Source of the DNA: an archaeon
GTDB lineage: Archaea; Asgardarchaeota; Heimdallarchaeia; Hodarchaeales; S146-22
Assembly (NCBI GenBank): GCA_024276395.1
Contig: JAJRXH010000011.1
Coordinates: forward strand, 1 to 7,352
DNA length: 7,352 bases
Direction of reading: 5' to 3'
Positions 1 to 5,750 of this stretch are shown here, piece after piece. The position numbers were made by a program, and so were the translations under genes. The notes under the pieces were generated by a model. It was not told the origin of the DNA and did not search any database. It was given only the letters and a program-made list of their open reading frames with translations. Positions within the stretch are counted from its first letter, which is position 1, and each line of letters opens with the position of its first letter.

Positions 1-287
1 CATCTCAAAAACCAGTAGAAAGGTTGCGTTATCCAAGAGCCGTCGATAAAAATAACCAAAAAAATTCAAGAGCAGGTCTAGCATGGTTCGCTCGTCATGC
101 CACATTAAAAAAATCTGGAAAAGGCTTAGAAACAGTTTGGACCGATGGGCAATTAAAGCAGCAAGTGGGCAAGACACAAATCAAAGCACAAAATTTACCC
201 AAACTAGATGCCGAAAATCCAGAATCTGATTTGCTCTATGGTTACGATGTTGTTAACTCAAAATCAAAAAAAGAATCGAAACGTTAG
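1..287 (+). CDS. C-terminal part of an unrecognised lysine-rich protein (5' end outside the window)
   Basis: The frame is open from base 3 to the TAG at 285-287, giving 94 visible residues without an upstream stop, so the gene probably begins left of the window. A TTG at 24 is in frame but has no clear Shine-Dalgarno site before it, so I do not treat it as the start. The visible part is strongly basic and polar, with stretches such as HATLKKSGKG and a tail ending in SKSKKESKR. It shows no membrane segment and no motif that I recognise. A glycine/aromatic patch (GLAWFARHA) and an acidic stretch (LDAENPESDLLYGY) suggest a folded C-terminal domain followed by a charged tail. Its last 35 bases overlap the 3' end of the convergent membrane-protein gene. 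No function is proposed. The alternative is that this is a chance open frame, which the length and composition make less likely but do not exclude. Confidence 0.5.
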   Translation, partial: SQKPVERLRYPRAVDKNNQKNSRAGLAWFARHATLKKSGKGLETVWTDGQLKQQVGKTQIKAQNLPKLDAENPESDLLYGYDVVNSKSKKESKR

Positions 288-537
288 CAAGAAACAAGTG
301 AATCGTGATGAGTTTATTACTATAAAAGGAAATACGCCGAGAAAAGATGGGAATGAGGTTGTAAGACATTCCAAATATGAGAAGGCCAATGAACCCGAAA
401 ATCATTAATTTATATTCCAGCGTGGTAAAAAAAATTCTCTCATTGAGAGTTCGATGAATGAGAAGCAATAACGTGAACACGAGATAGAGATAACCCGTAT
501 AAACAAACAAGAATCGTGGGAGGGCCTGTTTTCTCAT
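253..537 (-). CDS. Small three-helix membrane protein, possibly a truncated relative of heme-copper-oxidase-subunit-I-like proteins
   Basis: The start is well fixed: the ATG at 537-535 is preceded by AAGGAGG with a 6-base spacer, and a good TATA box lies further upstream. The 94 residues contain three hydrophobic segments, at about 8-27, 43-63 and 75-94. Between helices 2 and 3 is the stretch GFIGLLIFGMSYNLIPIFSRR, followed by YSNKL and HLFLAN. This resembles the pattern G-F/W-x-x-x-x-I-F-G-x-x-Y-x-L-x-P-x-F-S-x-R of multi-helix NorB/cbb3 subunit I-like proteins; that resemblance is from memory, not from a search. The family's usual heme-binding histidine just before this pattern is absent (the local sequence is LEYKLMIFGF). 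The protein stops inside its third helix with no charged tail, much shorter than that family. It could be a truncated gene, a remnant with a live promoter, or a genuinely small membrane protein. Its 3' end overlaps the convergent + strand gene by 35 bp. Confidence 0.65.
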   Translation of the reverse strand: MRKQALPRFLFVYTGYLYLVFTLLLLIHRTLNERIFFTTLEYKLMIFGFIGLLIFGMSYNLIPIFSRRISFYSNKLITIHLFLANVSILFLILS

Positions 538-543
538 CGAATT

Positions 544-550
544 CCTCCTT
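544..550 (-). promoter_or_regulatory. Strong Shine-Dalgarno site of the small membrane protein gene
   Basis: Read on the - strand, the bases are AAGGAGG, a full match to the anti-Shine-Dalgarno end of 16S rRNA, six bases before the ATG at 537. This site decides the start and is the main reason for accepting the short gene as real. Confidence 0.85.
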
Positions 551-589
551 CTGAATGGTAAACTTTTATGTTTCTGTCATCATTACGCG

Positions 590-597
590 CATATAAA
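590..597 (-). promoter_or_regulatory. Archaeal TATA box for the small membrane protein gene
   Basis: On the - strand the sequence is TTTATATG, close to the archaeal TTTATATA consensus, with an A-rich stretch (GAAAATAACG) just before it that could act as BRE. Its centre is about 56 bases before the ATG, so with the usual 24-27 base offset transcription would start near 567-570 and give a leader of roughly 30 bases that includes the Shine-Dalgarno site. Confidence 0.65.
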
Positions 598-803
598 CGT
601 TATTTTCTGGCAGCATTTGATTTTCTTGCTTAGTCAAATTTTTTCTGAAATGACACGAAGATAATCTGATTTTTGCACACCATTTGGATGATTAATCCAA
701 CCACGCTTTCCCTGAAACTAAATCTGCTCTTAGTTAATTACTTATTTTGCCAGATGAAATTCTTTTAAAAGACAAAAATTGCAAAGAAAAACGTAGGAAT
801 TAT

Positions 804-855
804 TTGGTATGAAAATACAATGATTCATCAAACCAAGAAATCGAATCATTACCAA
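804..855. repeat. Compound inverted repeat, possible RNA hairpin
   Basis: AATGATTC at 819-826 is perfectly complementary to GAATCATT at 843-850 (16-base loop). Immediately outside, TTGGT at 804-808 is complementary to ACCAA at 851-855. The ten extra bases on the left side overlap a small hairpin, GTAT-GAAA-ATAC at 807-818, which has a GNRA-type tetraloop. The outer stem and the small hairpin share two bases and so may be alternatives. No oligo-T tract follows directly on the + strand, so this is not a simple terminator. It could be part of a structured RNA or a protein-binding site. Confidence 0.35.
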
Positions 856-1121
856 GGAGATGGCTCTGGTTTTCTCGCTTTAATTCTGTGATTCTTTTCT
901 CCTACTTGTAATAATTTGGGGATGCTATTCTATCTTGGAGTCCTCACTAGATGACCGAGGTCAATTCATCTTTCAGGAGAGGCACTTGAACAAACCTTCA
1001 TAACGACTATTTGCCGTTTTACTATTCATTCACGTGATTCGTCTCTTTATCAGGCCGAATTAAAATTCCCTTGGAGGATTACTGGGTTTGGCTAGAATAA
1101 GAGGGTTGGTATTGATCAATG

Positions 1122-1128
1122 AAAAAAA
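1122..1128 (-). terminator. Oligo-T terminator of tnaA
   Basis: The - strand reads seven T residues about 60 bases after the tryptophanase stop, with a second T-rich patch (CCTTTTCATT) just before it. Archaeal RNA polymerase ends transcription at such T-tracts without needing a hairpin. Confidence 0.5.
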
Positions 1129-1188
1129 TAAATGAAAAGGATTAATCTGACCAAATGGTTAAAAATTCTCCAGAATCATATGACTTAC

Positions 1189-2595
1189 TCATTCAACAAG
1201 CTCAAACTCGGCATTAAAATGCTTGAGAATTGGCGGTGCATAGGTCATGTTCAGGCCTTTAATCTGGTCGGCGTTGTCCTTGAGTTCCACGATGTTCTTG
1301 GCGATGTAAAAGATGTGGTCCAATAAATAAACGCGACGAGGAATTGCCAATCTAATGAAATCAAGCTTGGGCCAAATCCAGTTACCATTTTCATCTTTTT
1401 CGGCAAAGACTAAACTTCCGATTTCTGTAGCACGGATGGCTCCTTGTTCATAAATTGCACACGTCACGGCTTGTGAAGGCCATTGCTCCCTAGGGATGTG
1501 CGGAGCAAAGGCAAGACCGTCTAGGTAAATGCCATGGCCCCCAAATGGTTTCAGCACAGGAACTCCATTTTTATCTAATAGTTGTCCTAATAAAGTTACC
1601 TGCTCCACTCGATAACGCAAGTACTCCTCATTGAGAACCTCGCGGATTCCTTGAGCCATTGCCTCAAGATCACGTCCAGCAAGACCACCATACGTGGGAA
1701 ATCCTTCTGTGATGACCATAATGCGCCTGATTTTTTGATACAATTCCTTGTCATTGAGTGCTATGAAGCCACCAATGTTAACGAGGCAATCCTTTTTTGC
1801 ACTCACGAGCACCCCATCGGCTGCGTCAAACATGGCACGGGCTATCTTTGGAATGGACCAATCAGCATATCTGGGATCCCTTGTCTTGATAAAATAAGCA
1901 TTTTCAGCAAAACGAGCAGCATCAAGGAAGAATGGCACGTTGTATTCCTTGGCTAATGTCCCCAATTTTTGGATGTTATCTAGAGATACGGGCTGCCCTC
2001 CGCCAGAATTGTTCGTGATCGTCAGAATGATTGTTTTCACTTTTCCAGGGTAATCTGAAAGAAACTGCTCCACTTTTTTAAGATCAATGTCTCCCTTGAA
2101 AGGAAGTTCCTTTTGGACGTCATAGGCGTCTTCAATGACAAGGTCGATGGCCTTAGCACCTCTGTTCACGATGTTGGCATGCGTGGTATCAAAAAACTGG
2201 TTACTAAGGGCATAATCACCAGGCCCCAATTCTAGTGCCTTGAAAAACAAGAATTCAGCAGCACGTCCTTGATGCGTGGGAATCACGTAATTATACCCCA
2301 TAATTTCTTGAATGGCCTTACGGAAATTGAAAAAGCTGCGGGCAGAAGCATAGGCCTCATCACCACGCATCAAAGCACTCCATTGAAGATCACTCATTGC
2401 CGCTGTCCCTGAATCTGTCAAAAGATCAAGATAAATAGCTTCAGAGGGCACATTAAACAAGTTATATCTGGCTTCACGTAAAATTTTAGTTCTTTCATCT
2501 TTAGTCGGGATTCGAGTGAATTCAACAGTCTTTATCTTGTAAGGTGGGGGTTCTGGGATGGTGATACCATCTACGTTCAAGAAGGAAATATCCAT
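1189..2595 (-). CDS. tnaA: Tryptophanase (L-tryptophan indole-lyase), PLP-dependent
   Basis: This cytosolic enzyme of the beta-eliminating lyase family splits L-tryptophan into indole, pyruvate and ammonia. From the ATG at 2595 it has 468 residues, close to the 471 of the E. coli enzyme, and it aligns end to end. Visible landmarks are LLTDSGT (59-64), MRGDEAY (76-82), IPTHQGR (105-111), NNSGGGQPVS (195-204), DAARFAENAYFIK (225-237), the PLP lysine K268 in SAKKD, EGFPTYGG (297-304) and R415 in RLAIPR for the substrate carboxylate. Three positions that separate tryptophanase from tyrosine phenol-lyase are of the tryptophanase type: D136 (FFDTT, Thr in the phenol-lyase), I392 (TEIG, Arg in the phenol-lyase) and H459 (KHF, Phe in the phenol-lyase). 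The start is chosen for GAGGTG seven bases upstream; in-frame starts at 2610, 2625 and 2634 (TTG) would add only a non-conserved extension. The gene stands alone, divergent from the surface-protein gene, with no visible permease or leader-peptide gene. Activity on tryptophan follows from family knowledge and was not tested. Confidence 0.95.
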   Translation of the reverse strand: MDISFLNVDGITIPEPPPYKIKTVEFTRIPTKDERTKILREARYNLFNVPSEAIYLDLLTDSGTAAMSDLQWSALMRGDEAYASARSFFNFRKAIQEIMGYNYVIPTHQGRAAEFLFFKALELGPGDYALSNQFFDTTHANIVNRGAKAIDLVIEDAYDVQKELPFKGDIDLKKVEQFLSDYPGKVKTIILTITNNSGGGQPVSLDNIQKLGTLAKEYNVPFFLDAARFAENAYFIKTRDPRYADWSIPKIARAMFDAADGVLVSAKKDCLVNIGGFIALNDKELYQKIRRIMVITEGFPTYGGLAGRDLEAMAQGIREVLNEEYLRYRVEQVTLLGQLLDKNGVPVLKPFGGHGIYLDGLAFAPHIPREQWPSQAVTCAIYEQGAIRATEIGSLVFAEKDENGNWIWPKLDFIRLAIPRRVYLLDHIFYIAKNIVELKDNADQIKGLNMTYAPPILKHFNAEFELVE

Positions 2596-2602
2596 ATTGT
2601 CA

Positions 2603-2608
2603 CACCTC
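2603..2608 (-). promoter_or_regulatory. Shine-Dalgarno site that decides the tnaA start
   Basis: GAGGTG on the - strand lies seven bases before the ATG at 2595. It lies downstream of the alternative start codons at 2625 and 2634 and overlaps the ATG at 2610-2608, so it supports the 468-residue form. Confidence 0.75.
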
Positions 2609-2654
2609 ATGACAGTTATTGCCATTACATTCAAGAACCCACCAAGACCTCTTG

Positions 2655-2662
2655 TTTATTAG
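2655..2662 (-). promoter_or_regulatory. Possible TATA box of tnaA
   Basis: The - strand reads CTAATAAA, preceded by GAACAAGG, which could serve as BRE. Its centre is about 64 bases before the ATG, predicting a start of transcription near 2633 and a leader of about 38 bases. The match to the TATA consensus is only moderate. Confidence 0.35.
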
Positions 2663-2978
2663 CCTTGTTCTTCCACTTGAGTTAACCATTGGTGAATGAT
2701 CCCCAAAACGAGCTTTCAGATGAAGATCTAGCATTTGTATCTCTCACGGCTTTCTCTTAAAAAAACTTGCCAAAATGACGAAATTTTACCACACAATTCA
2801 CTTAATGGTAACCGTATCATCCGAAACAGACATCGAACCAAGTTTCCTTTAGAAATGTGTTATGAAGATAGAAGAGCTATGTCATCCAATTTAAAAAAAT
2901 AGAAAGATAGTTTTTTTGATGTTAATAGTGTTTTGTTGCCTAATCGTGAAAAAAACTTTTTTAGTCATCTTTTTTCTA

Positions 2979-2995
2979 CGAAATCTATTTATAAT
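2979..2995 (+). promoter_or_regulatory. BRE/TATA promoter of the surface-protein gene
   Basis: CGAAATCTA followed by TTTATAAT (2988-2995) matches the archaeal BRE plus TATA layout well. The TATA centre is about 39 bases before the TTG start, so transcription should begin near 3011-3017 and leave a very short leader that just includes the Shine-Dalgarno site. Confidence 0.7.
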
Positions 2996-3016
2996 CGCTC
3001 ATTAATATCAATGGGC

Positions 3017-3023
3017 GGAGGAG
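3017..3023 (+). promoter_or_regulatory. Shine-Dalgarno site deciding a TTG start
   Basis: GGAGGAG is followed by a six-base spacer and TTG at 3030. The next in-frame ATG, at 3072, has only a weak AAAGG upstream, so the TTG is preferred. An out-of-frame ATG at 3011 opens only an 11-codon frame that overlaps the start. Confidence 0.75.
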
Positions 3024-3029
3024 AAAATA

Positions 3030-4178
3030 TTGAGTGTCACCACTGAGTTCTCCAAAAAGGTTCTTGATGTAATGAGATTTGCGTTTATGGGATTACTGTT
3101 AGTAAGCCCAATGACTCTCTCCATTACTAATGGACAAATTAATTTAAGTAACAACACGAGTTATCATCCTCAAGTCAACGACGGGTTTGTTCTCACTGGA
3201 AATGCCACTAGTAAATTTACCTCCTTGATAAACATCAAGGGTACGAATACCTCTGACCCCGAAATATGGGGACAAATCATTAATAGCACGGATGTTGTGA
3301 TGAATACGATTTTTGAAAGCTTGGAAGAAAAAATCACGGAAGTTAGCACCACGCAGTTCAAGACCAATGAAACCATGACGCGCATCGATAACGCTACTGA
3401 TTCGTATTGGGAATGGGAAATCGCAAGTTATGAACCTGGAATTGGATGGGATAACAAATCTGGTAGGGAGGTAGGAATCCCCACTACTGTTGTTGAGAAT
3501 CATACCGTGAATTTTCCTTATAATGAAAGCTACATTCCAAGTTCCTTGCCAATGGAAGGGTTTATGTTAATTCCCGGAATGAGAAAGATTTATTTACCAG
3601 GATCCATTGAATTACCAAATAAAACGGTCGAAGGTTATCAACTTCAATGGACTAAAGAAAACATCACCAGACCAATGACGATCAATGACCTAGATTTTGC
3701 TTCCATATCTATCGAACAATGGAGGGGCACTAATGACACGTTTCTTGAAATATCCAACGCATTTCTCTTCCCAGACTTTCCAGTACCAATAAATGCGTCC
3801 TTCAACATCCAAATCAAAATAATCTTAGGATATGAACAAGCAACACGGATGATTACTAATTTAAAAATGCGGCTGGACTTCTCTCAAGAAAGTACGATAG
3901 ATGGTTACGTTCAAGACGAATCTGGAAATCTCACCGACATCCTCGTGCAAGGTTTCATTTCGACGAACGTCTCCATGGAAGTACAGTTTTGGCTAGCACG
4001 ACATGATTCTCTCTTTCTAACCTTACCTCCAGAGAGCAATACCACTTCCATCACGACGACACGCCCCATCTCGACAATATCAACGCCAATTCTTGAATTT
4101 ACCCTTGTAGTCGGAACACTAGCTGTAATTGCACTTAACACTCTCGCTAAAAGGAAGAAATGGAACAAGCAATACTGA
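3030..4178 (+). CDS. Secreted, membrane-anchored, probably N-glycosylated surface protein of unknown function
   Basis: The 382-residue protein has an N-terminal hydrophobic segment after two lysines (about 14-32, signal peptide or anchor). A large polar domain follows, then a Ser/Thr-rich linker (336-353), a second hydrophobic helix (about 354-372) and a basic tail, AKRKKWNKQY. Eighteen N-x-S/T sequons lie in the outer part, at N38, 41, 42, 58, 73, 85, 113, 121, 142, 157, 165, 197, 211, 235, 255, 300, 313 and 337, an unusually high density that suggests heavy glycosylation outside the cell. The linker/TPILEF/helix/basic-cluster ending resembles archaeal C-terminal sorting tails of the PGF-CTERM kind and the similar tails of Asgard proteins, but the exact class cannot be decided by eye. 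There are no cysteines and no recognised enzyme motif. The central domain contains beta-like stretches and is unrecognised. A signal peptide, a BRE/TATA promoter and a strong ribosome site with a TTG start support a well-expressed surface component. It is followed by its own poly-T terminator, so it is probably transcribed alone. Confidence 0.85.
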   Translation: MSVTTEFSKKVLDVMRFAFMGLLLVSPMTLSITNGQINLSNNTSYHPQVNDGFVLTGNATSKFTSLINIKGTNTSDPEIWGQIINSTDVVMNTIFESLEEKITEVSTTQFKTNETMTRIDNATDSYWEWEIASYEPGIGWDNKSGREVGIPTTVVENHTVNFPYNESYIPSSLPMEGFMLIPGMRKIYLPGSIELPNKTVEGYQLQWTKENITRPMTINDLDFASISIEQWRGTNDTFLEISNAFLFPDFPVPINASFNIQIKIILGYEQATRMITNLKMRLDFSQESTIDGYVQDESGNLTDILVQGFISTNVSMEVQFWLARHDSLFLTLPPESNTTSITTTRPISTISTPILEFTLVVGTLAVIALNTLAKRKKWNKQY

Positions 4179-4185
4179 ATTTTCA

Positions 4186-4208
4186 TTTTTTCTGACTTTT
4201 TCTTTTTT
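4186..4208 (+). terminator. Triple oligo-T terminator after the surface-protein gene
   Basis: Three T-tracts (T6 at 4186-4191, T5 at 4197-4201, T6 at 4203-4208) begin eight bases after the stop codon. Repeated T-tracts are typical of efficient archaeal termination, and they separate this gene from the TPR gene downstream. Confidence 0.7.
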
Positions 4209-4410
4209 CATGACGAATGAGAAAGCATTTTCATTTCACGCATCAACTTTGTCTCTTCTAAAGCCACATTCTCTTTTATCTCTTGTCAAGATACACTTGA
4301 ATGACGCTTTTCATATTTAATCATCATTTGAGAGATTAATACTGAACCAAGCAGGTTTTTTCTTTTAAATCCATTAATTTCAGCAATCCAAACTAGCTTG
4401 AAAATTCCAT

Positions 4411-4463
4411 TCATCATCATTGACATTATGAAAGGTTCGATCATCATCTTTTTTAATGACAAT
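4411..4463. repeat. Imperfect inverted and direct repeats upstream of the TPR gene
   Basis: ATTGACATTA (4419-4428) and TAATGACAAT (4454-4463) are inverted copies matching at nine of ten positions. TCATCATCATT (4411-4421) and TCATCATCTTT (4441-4451) are direct copies 30 bases apart, about three helical turns. Their place just before a possible promoter fits an operator, but the region is A/T-rich and chance cannot be excluded. Confidence 0.3.
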
Positions 4464-4504
4464 CCTATAGGTTTTTTCGAAGAAACCACACGGATGAAAA
4501 ATTA

Positions 4505-5638
4505 ATGTCGTTATCCATCATCCCAGAGATTAAACCATATTTAAGCCATTTAAAGACGGAGACTTTAGAATACCTAGAAACGATTGTTTCCAGTCTCCAT
4601 GAGGCTCATCAAGTTGGAAGATTTCTCGACTTGAATCTTTTCTTCCACGAACTGGTAGATTCCATCCGATTACATCAGCTTGAACTGGATGAAACTCTCG
4701 CATTAATCGCTGGAAAGATTGCTTTTCAAGTGGGCAATCTCTTCTTTCTCACGCAGCCACAACTGAAAAATACCGAGAAATTTTCGGGTTTTCGGAGTTA
4801 TCAAGCGCTAGGTTGGGCTTTTCGTGCCGAAATGCCCACTACCATCCGACTCATCGACCAACTCTCTTCACCTACCTGTAATAAACCACTCATTGTCGCT
4901 GAAATAGAGGCTGCGAAAGGATTCATCCATTCAATTCAAAGAAATGCCCATGAGACCTTGAAAGCAGAAGAAAAAATCCGTGGCCTAGCTGAAAAAGATC
5001 CCTTAATCATCACGCATGTATTGCCACTCATCGTCATTAGACGAGTATATTTATTTCGACGCACGAGAGAGCAAGTCGATCAAGGGATCAATGAGTTAAG
5101 AGAAATCATCCAACTGCAAGAACGTGAAGGAAATCGTTACTTTCTTGCCAAGTCACATCTTCGCCTTGGTCAACTCCATTCGAACCTTGATGAACTCCAA
5201 GAAGCAGAACGTTGTTACCTTAATTCCTTGCAAGTGGCCAAGGAAATTAATGCTGGACACCTTCTATCAATAATTAAAAATCGTTGGGGAATGCTTTTAG
5301 TAGAAAAAAAACAATTAGCAGATGCAAAACGTCTTTTTCTAGAATCACTGGCACAAGCTCGATCTTGTGGTGCCAGATGGCTTGAAGCAGCACCTTTAAT
5401 AAACATCAGTCAGTTTTTTTGGAACAAGAGAAATCCGGAAATTGCCATACGGGCAATTGAGTCATTTTATCACATTGCACGCCTGATGCAAGACCCACAA
5501 GACATGGCAGTCGCACTCAACATCTTGTCACACCTTCACGGCATGATAGGCAACGCAGATCTTGCCATCCATTATATGCTCCAAGCAATGGAGGCCAAGA
5601 AGAAACTCCATGAAAGAACGTCCGCCTCCAGCTTATGA
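4505..5638 (+). CDS. TPR-repeat helical scaffold protein
   Basis: The 377-residue, soluble, all-helical protein has no signal peptide or membrane span. The C-terminal half carries about four tetratricopeptide units, near 211-246, 252-287, 291-326 and 332-367. They show the usual pattern of small residues in helix A and A-x-x-x-F/Y/H in helix B, for example LGQLHSNLDELQEAERCYL, WGMLLVEKKQLADAKRLFL and LSHLHGMIGNADLAIHYML. The N-terminal half (1-205) is also helical and may be a more diverged solenoid; I do not recognise it. TPR arrays bind other proteins, so a scaffold or adaptor role is likely, but the partner is unknown. There is no catalytic domain and no DNA-binding domain. The ATG at 4505 is preceded only by a weak GGATG eight bases away. 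The gene is monocistronic as seen: poly-T terminators lie before and after it, and the neighbour on the right is convergent. Confidence 0.85.
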   Translation: MSLSIIPEIKPYLSHLKTETLEYLETIVSSLHEAHQVGRFLDLNLFFHELVDSIRLHQLELDETLALIAGKIAFQVGNLFFLTQPQLKNTEKFSGFRSYQALGWAFRAEMPTTIRLIDQLSSPTCNKPLIVAEIEAAKGFIHSIQRNAHETLKAEEKIRGLAEKDPLIITHVLPLIVIRRVYLFRRTREQVDQGINELREIIQLQEREGNRYFLAKSHLRLGQLHSNLDELQEAERCYLNSLQVAKEINAGHLLSIIKNRWGMLLVEKKQLADAKRLFLESLAQARSCGARWLEAAPLINISQFFWNKRNPEIAIRAIESFYHIARLMQDPQDMAVALNILSHLHGMIGNADLAIHYMLQAMEAKKKLHERTSASSL

Positions 5639-5663
5639 TGGACAGAATGCCACTTGTTAACCT

Positions 5664-5682
5664 AAAAAAATGTTCATTTTTT
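5664..5682. terminator. Palindromic two-way terminator between convergent genes
   Basis: AAAAAATG (5665-5672) and CATTTTTT (5675-5682) form a perfect 8-bp inverted repeat around two bases. The + strand gives T6 about 40 bases after the TPR gene stop. The - strand gives T7 (complement of 5664-5670) about 80 bases after the regulator stop. One short element can therefore end both transcripts. Confidence 0.65.
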
Positions 5683-5750
5683 CATTTCATCAAAAGGGGT
5701 TAGTTGGTCGAGATTATCTTGAAAGTAAAATAAAGTATCGATGAACATCC

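Larger units (their letters stand above)
538..1188. other. About 650-bp gap without a credible gene
   Basis: Between the small membrane protein gene and the tryptophanase stop codon I see no convincing coding region on either strand. Open stretches are very short. A GGAGG at about 1073-1077 is followed only by a 15-codon frame from a TTG near 1088, which I do not call. The gap holds the TATA box and Shine-Dalgarno site at its left end, a compound inverted repeat at 804-855, and an A-run at 1122-1128 that ends the tryptophanase transcript. No tRNA T-arm signature, transposase remnant or long direct repeat was found. A structured non-coding RNA in 780-870 is possible but unproven. Confidence 0.6.
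2596..3029. other. Divergent intergenic region between tnaA and the surface-protein gene
   Basis: These 434 bases carry the two divergent promoters. The right third is very A/T-rich with alternating homopolymer tracts: A7 at 2893-2899, T7 at 2911-2917, A7 at 2949-2955, T6 at 2957-2962 and T6 at 2970-2975. The T-tracts would act as terminators for any rightward transcript arriving from upstream, and the tracts together could make the DNA bent. Short frames of 11-30 codons exist on both strands, but none has a ribosome binding site. No RNA gene was recognised. Confidence 0.6.
4179..4504. other. 326-bp spacer upstream of the TPR-protein gene
   Basis: It holds the terminator of the previous gene, then a weak TATA-like TTTTAAAT at 4363-4370 and a CCTATAGG palindrome at 4464-4471 that could be a close promoter, with a predicted transcript start near 4493. 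The imperfect repeats at 4411-4463 lie just before the latter. A 67-codon frame on the - strand from a GTG has no ribosome site and a methionine-rich stretch caused by ATCATC repeats, so I do not call it. Confidence 0.5.

Noticed and set aside
304..310. GTGATGA resembling box C of an archaeal C/D guide RNA
   Set aside because: No properly spaced box D/C' and terminal CTGA follow, and the site lies inside the membrane-protein gene.
1088..1135. Short frame after a GGAGG at about 1073
   Set aside because: The only start is a TTG opening 15 codons, and the spacing is long; a remnant cannot be distinguished from chance.
1651..1956. 101-codon + strand frame inside tnaA
   Set aside because: It is antisense to conserved tryptophanase sequence, including the PLP-lysine region, and has no ribosome site; it is a shadow of the real gene.
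2596..2640. tnaC-like leader peptide or N-terminal extension upstream of tnaA
   Set aside because: The bases before the ATG are an in-frame extension from TTG/ATG codons with no stop and no tryptophan codon, and the Shine-Dalgarno site lies within it, so there is no separate leader peptide.
2812..2902. Two tandem 15-codon frames starting with ATG in the divergent intergenic region
   Set aside because: Neither has a Shine-Dalgarno site or a TATA box at a proper distance, and such short frames are expected by chance.
3144..3503. 119-codon - strand frame inside the surface-protein gene
   Set aside because: It lies opposite a sequon-rich region of a well-supported gene and has no promoter or ribosome site.
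4425..4445. GGTTCGATC resembling a tRNA T-loop (a similar TTCGATG lies on the - strand near 2830-2840)
   Set aside because: The flanking bases do not form the five-pair T-stem at either place and no acceptor, D or anticodon arms can be built around them.
4286..4489. 67-codon - strand frame in the spacer before the TPR gene
   Set aside because: It begins with GTG without a ribosome site, its methionine-rich stretch reflects ATCATC repeats, and it shows no protein-like pattern.
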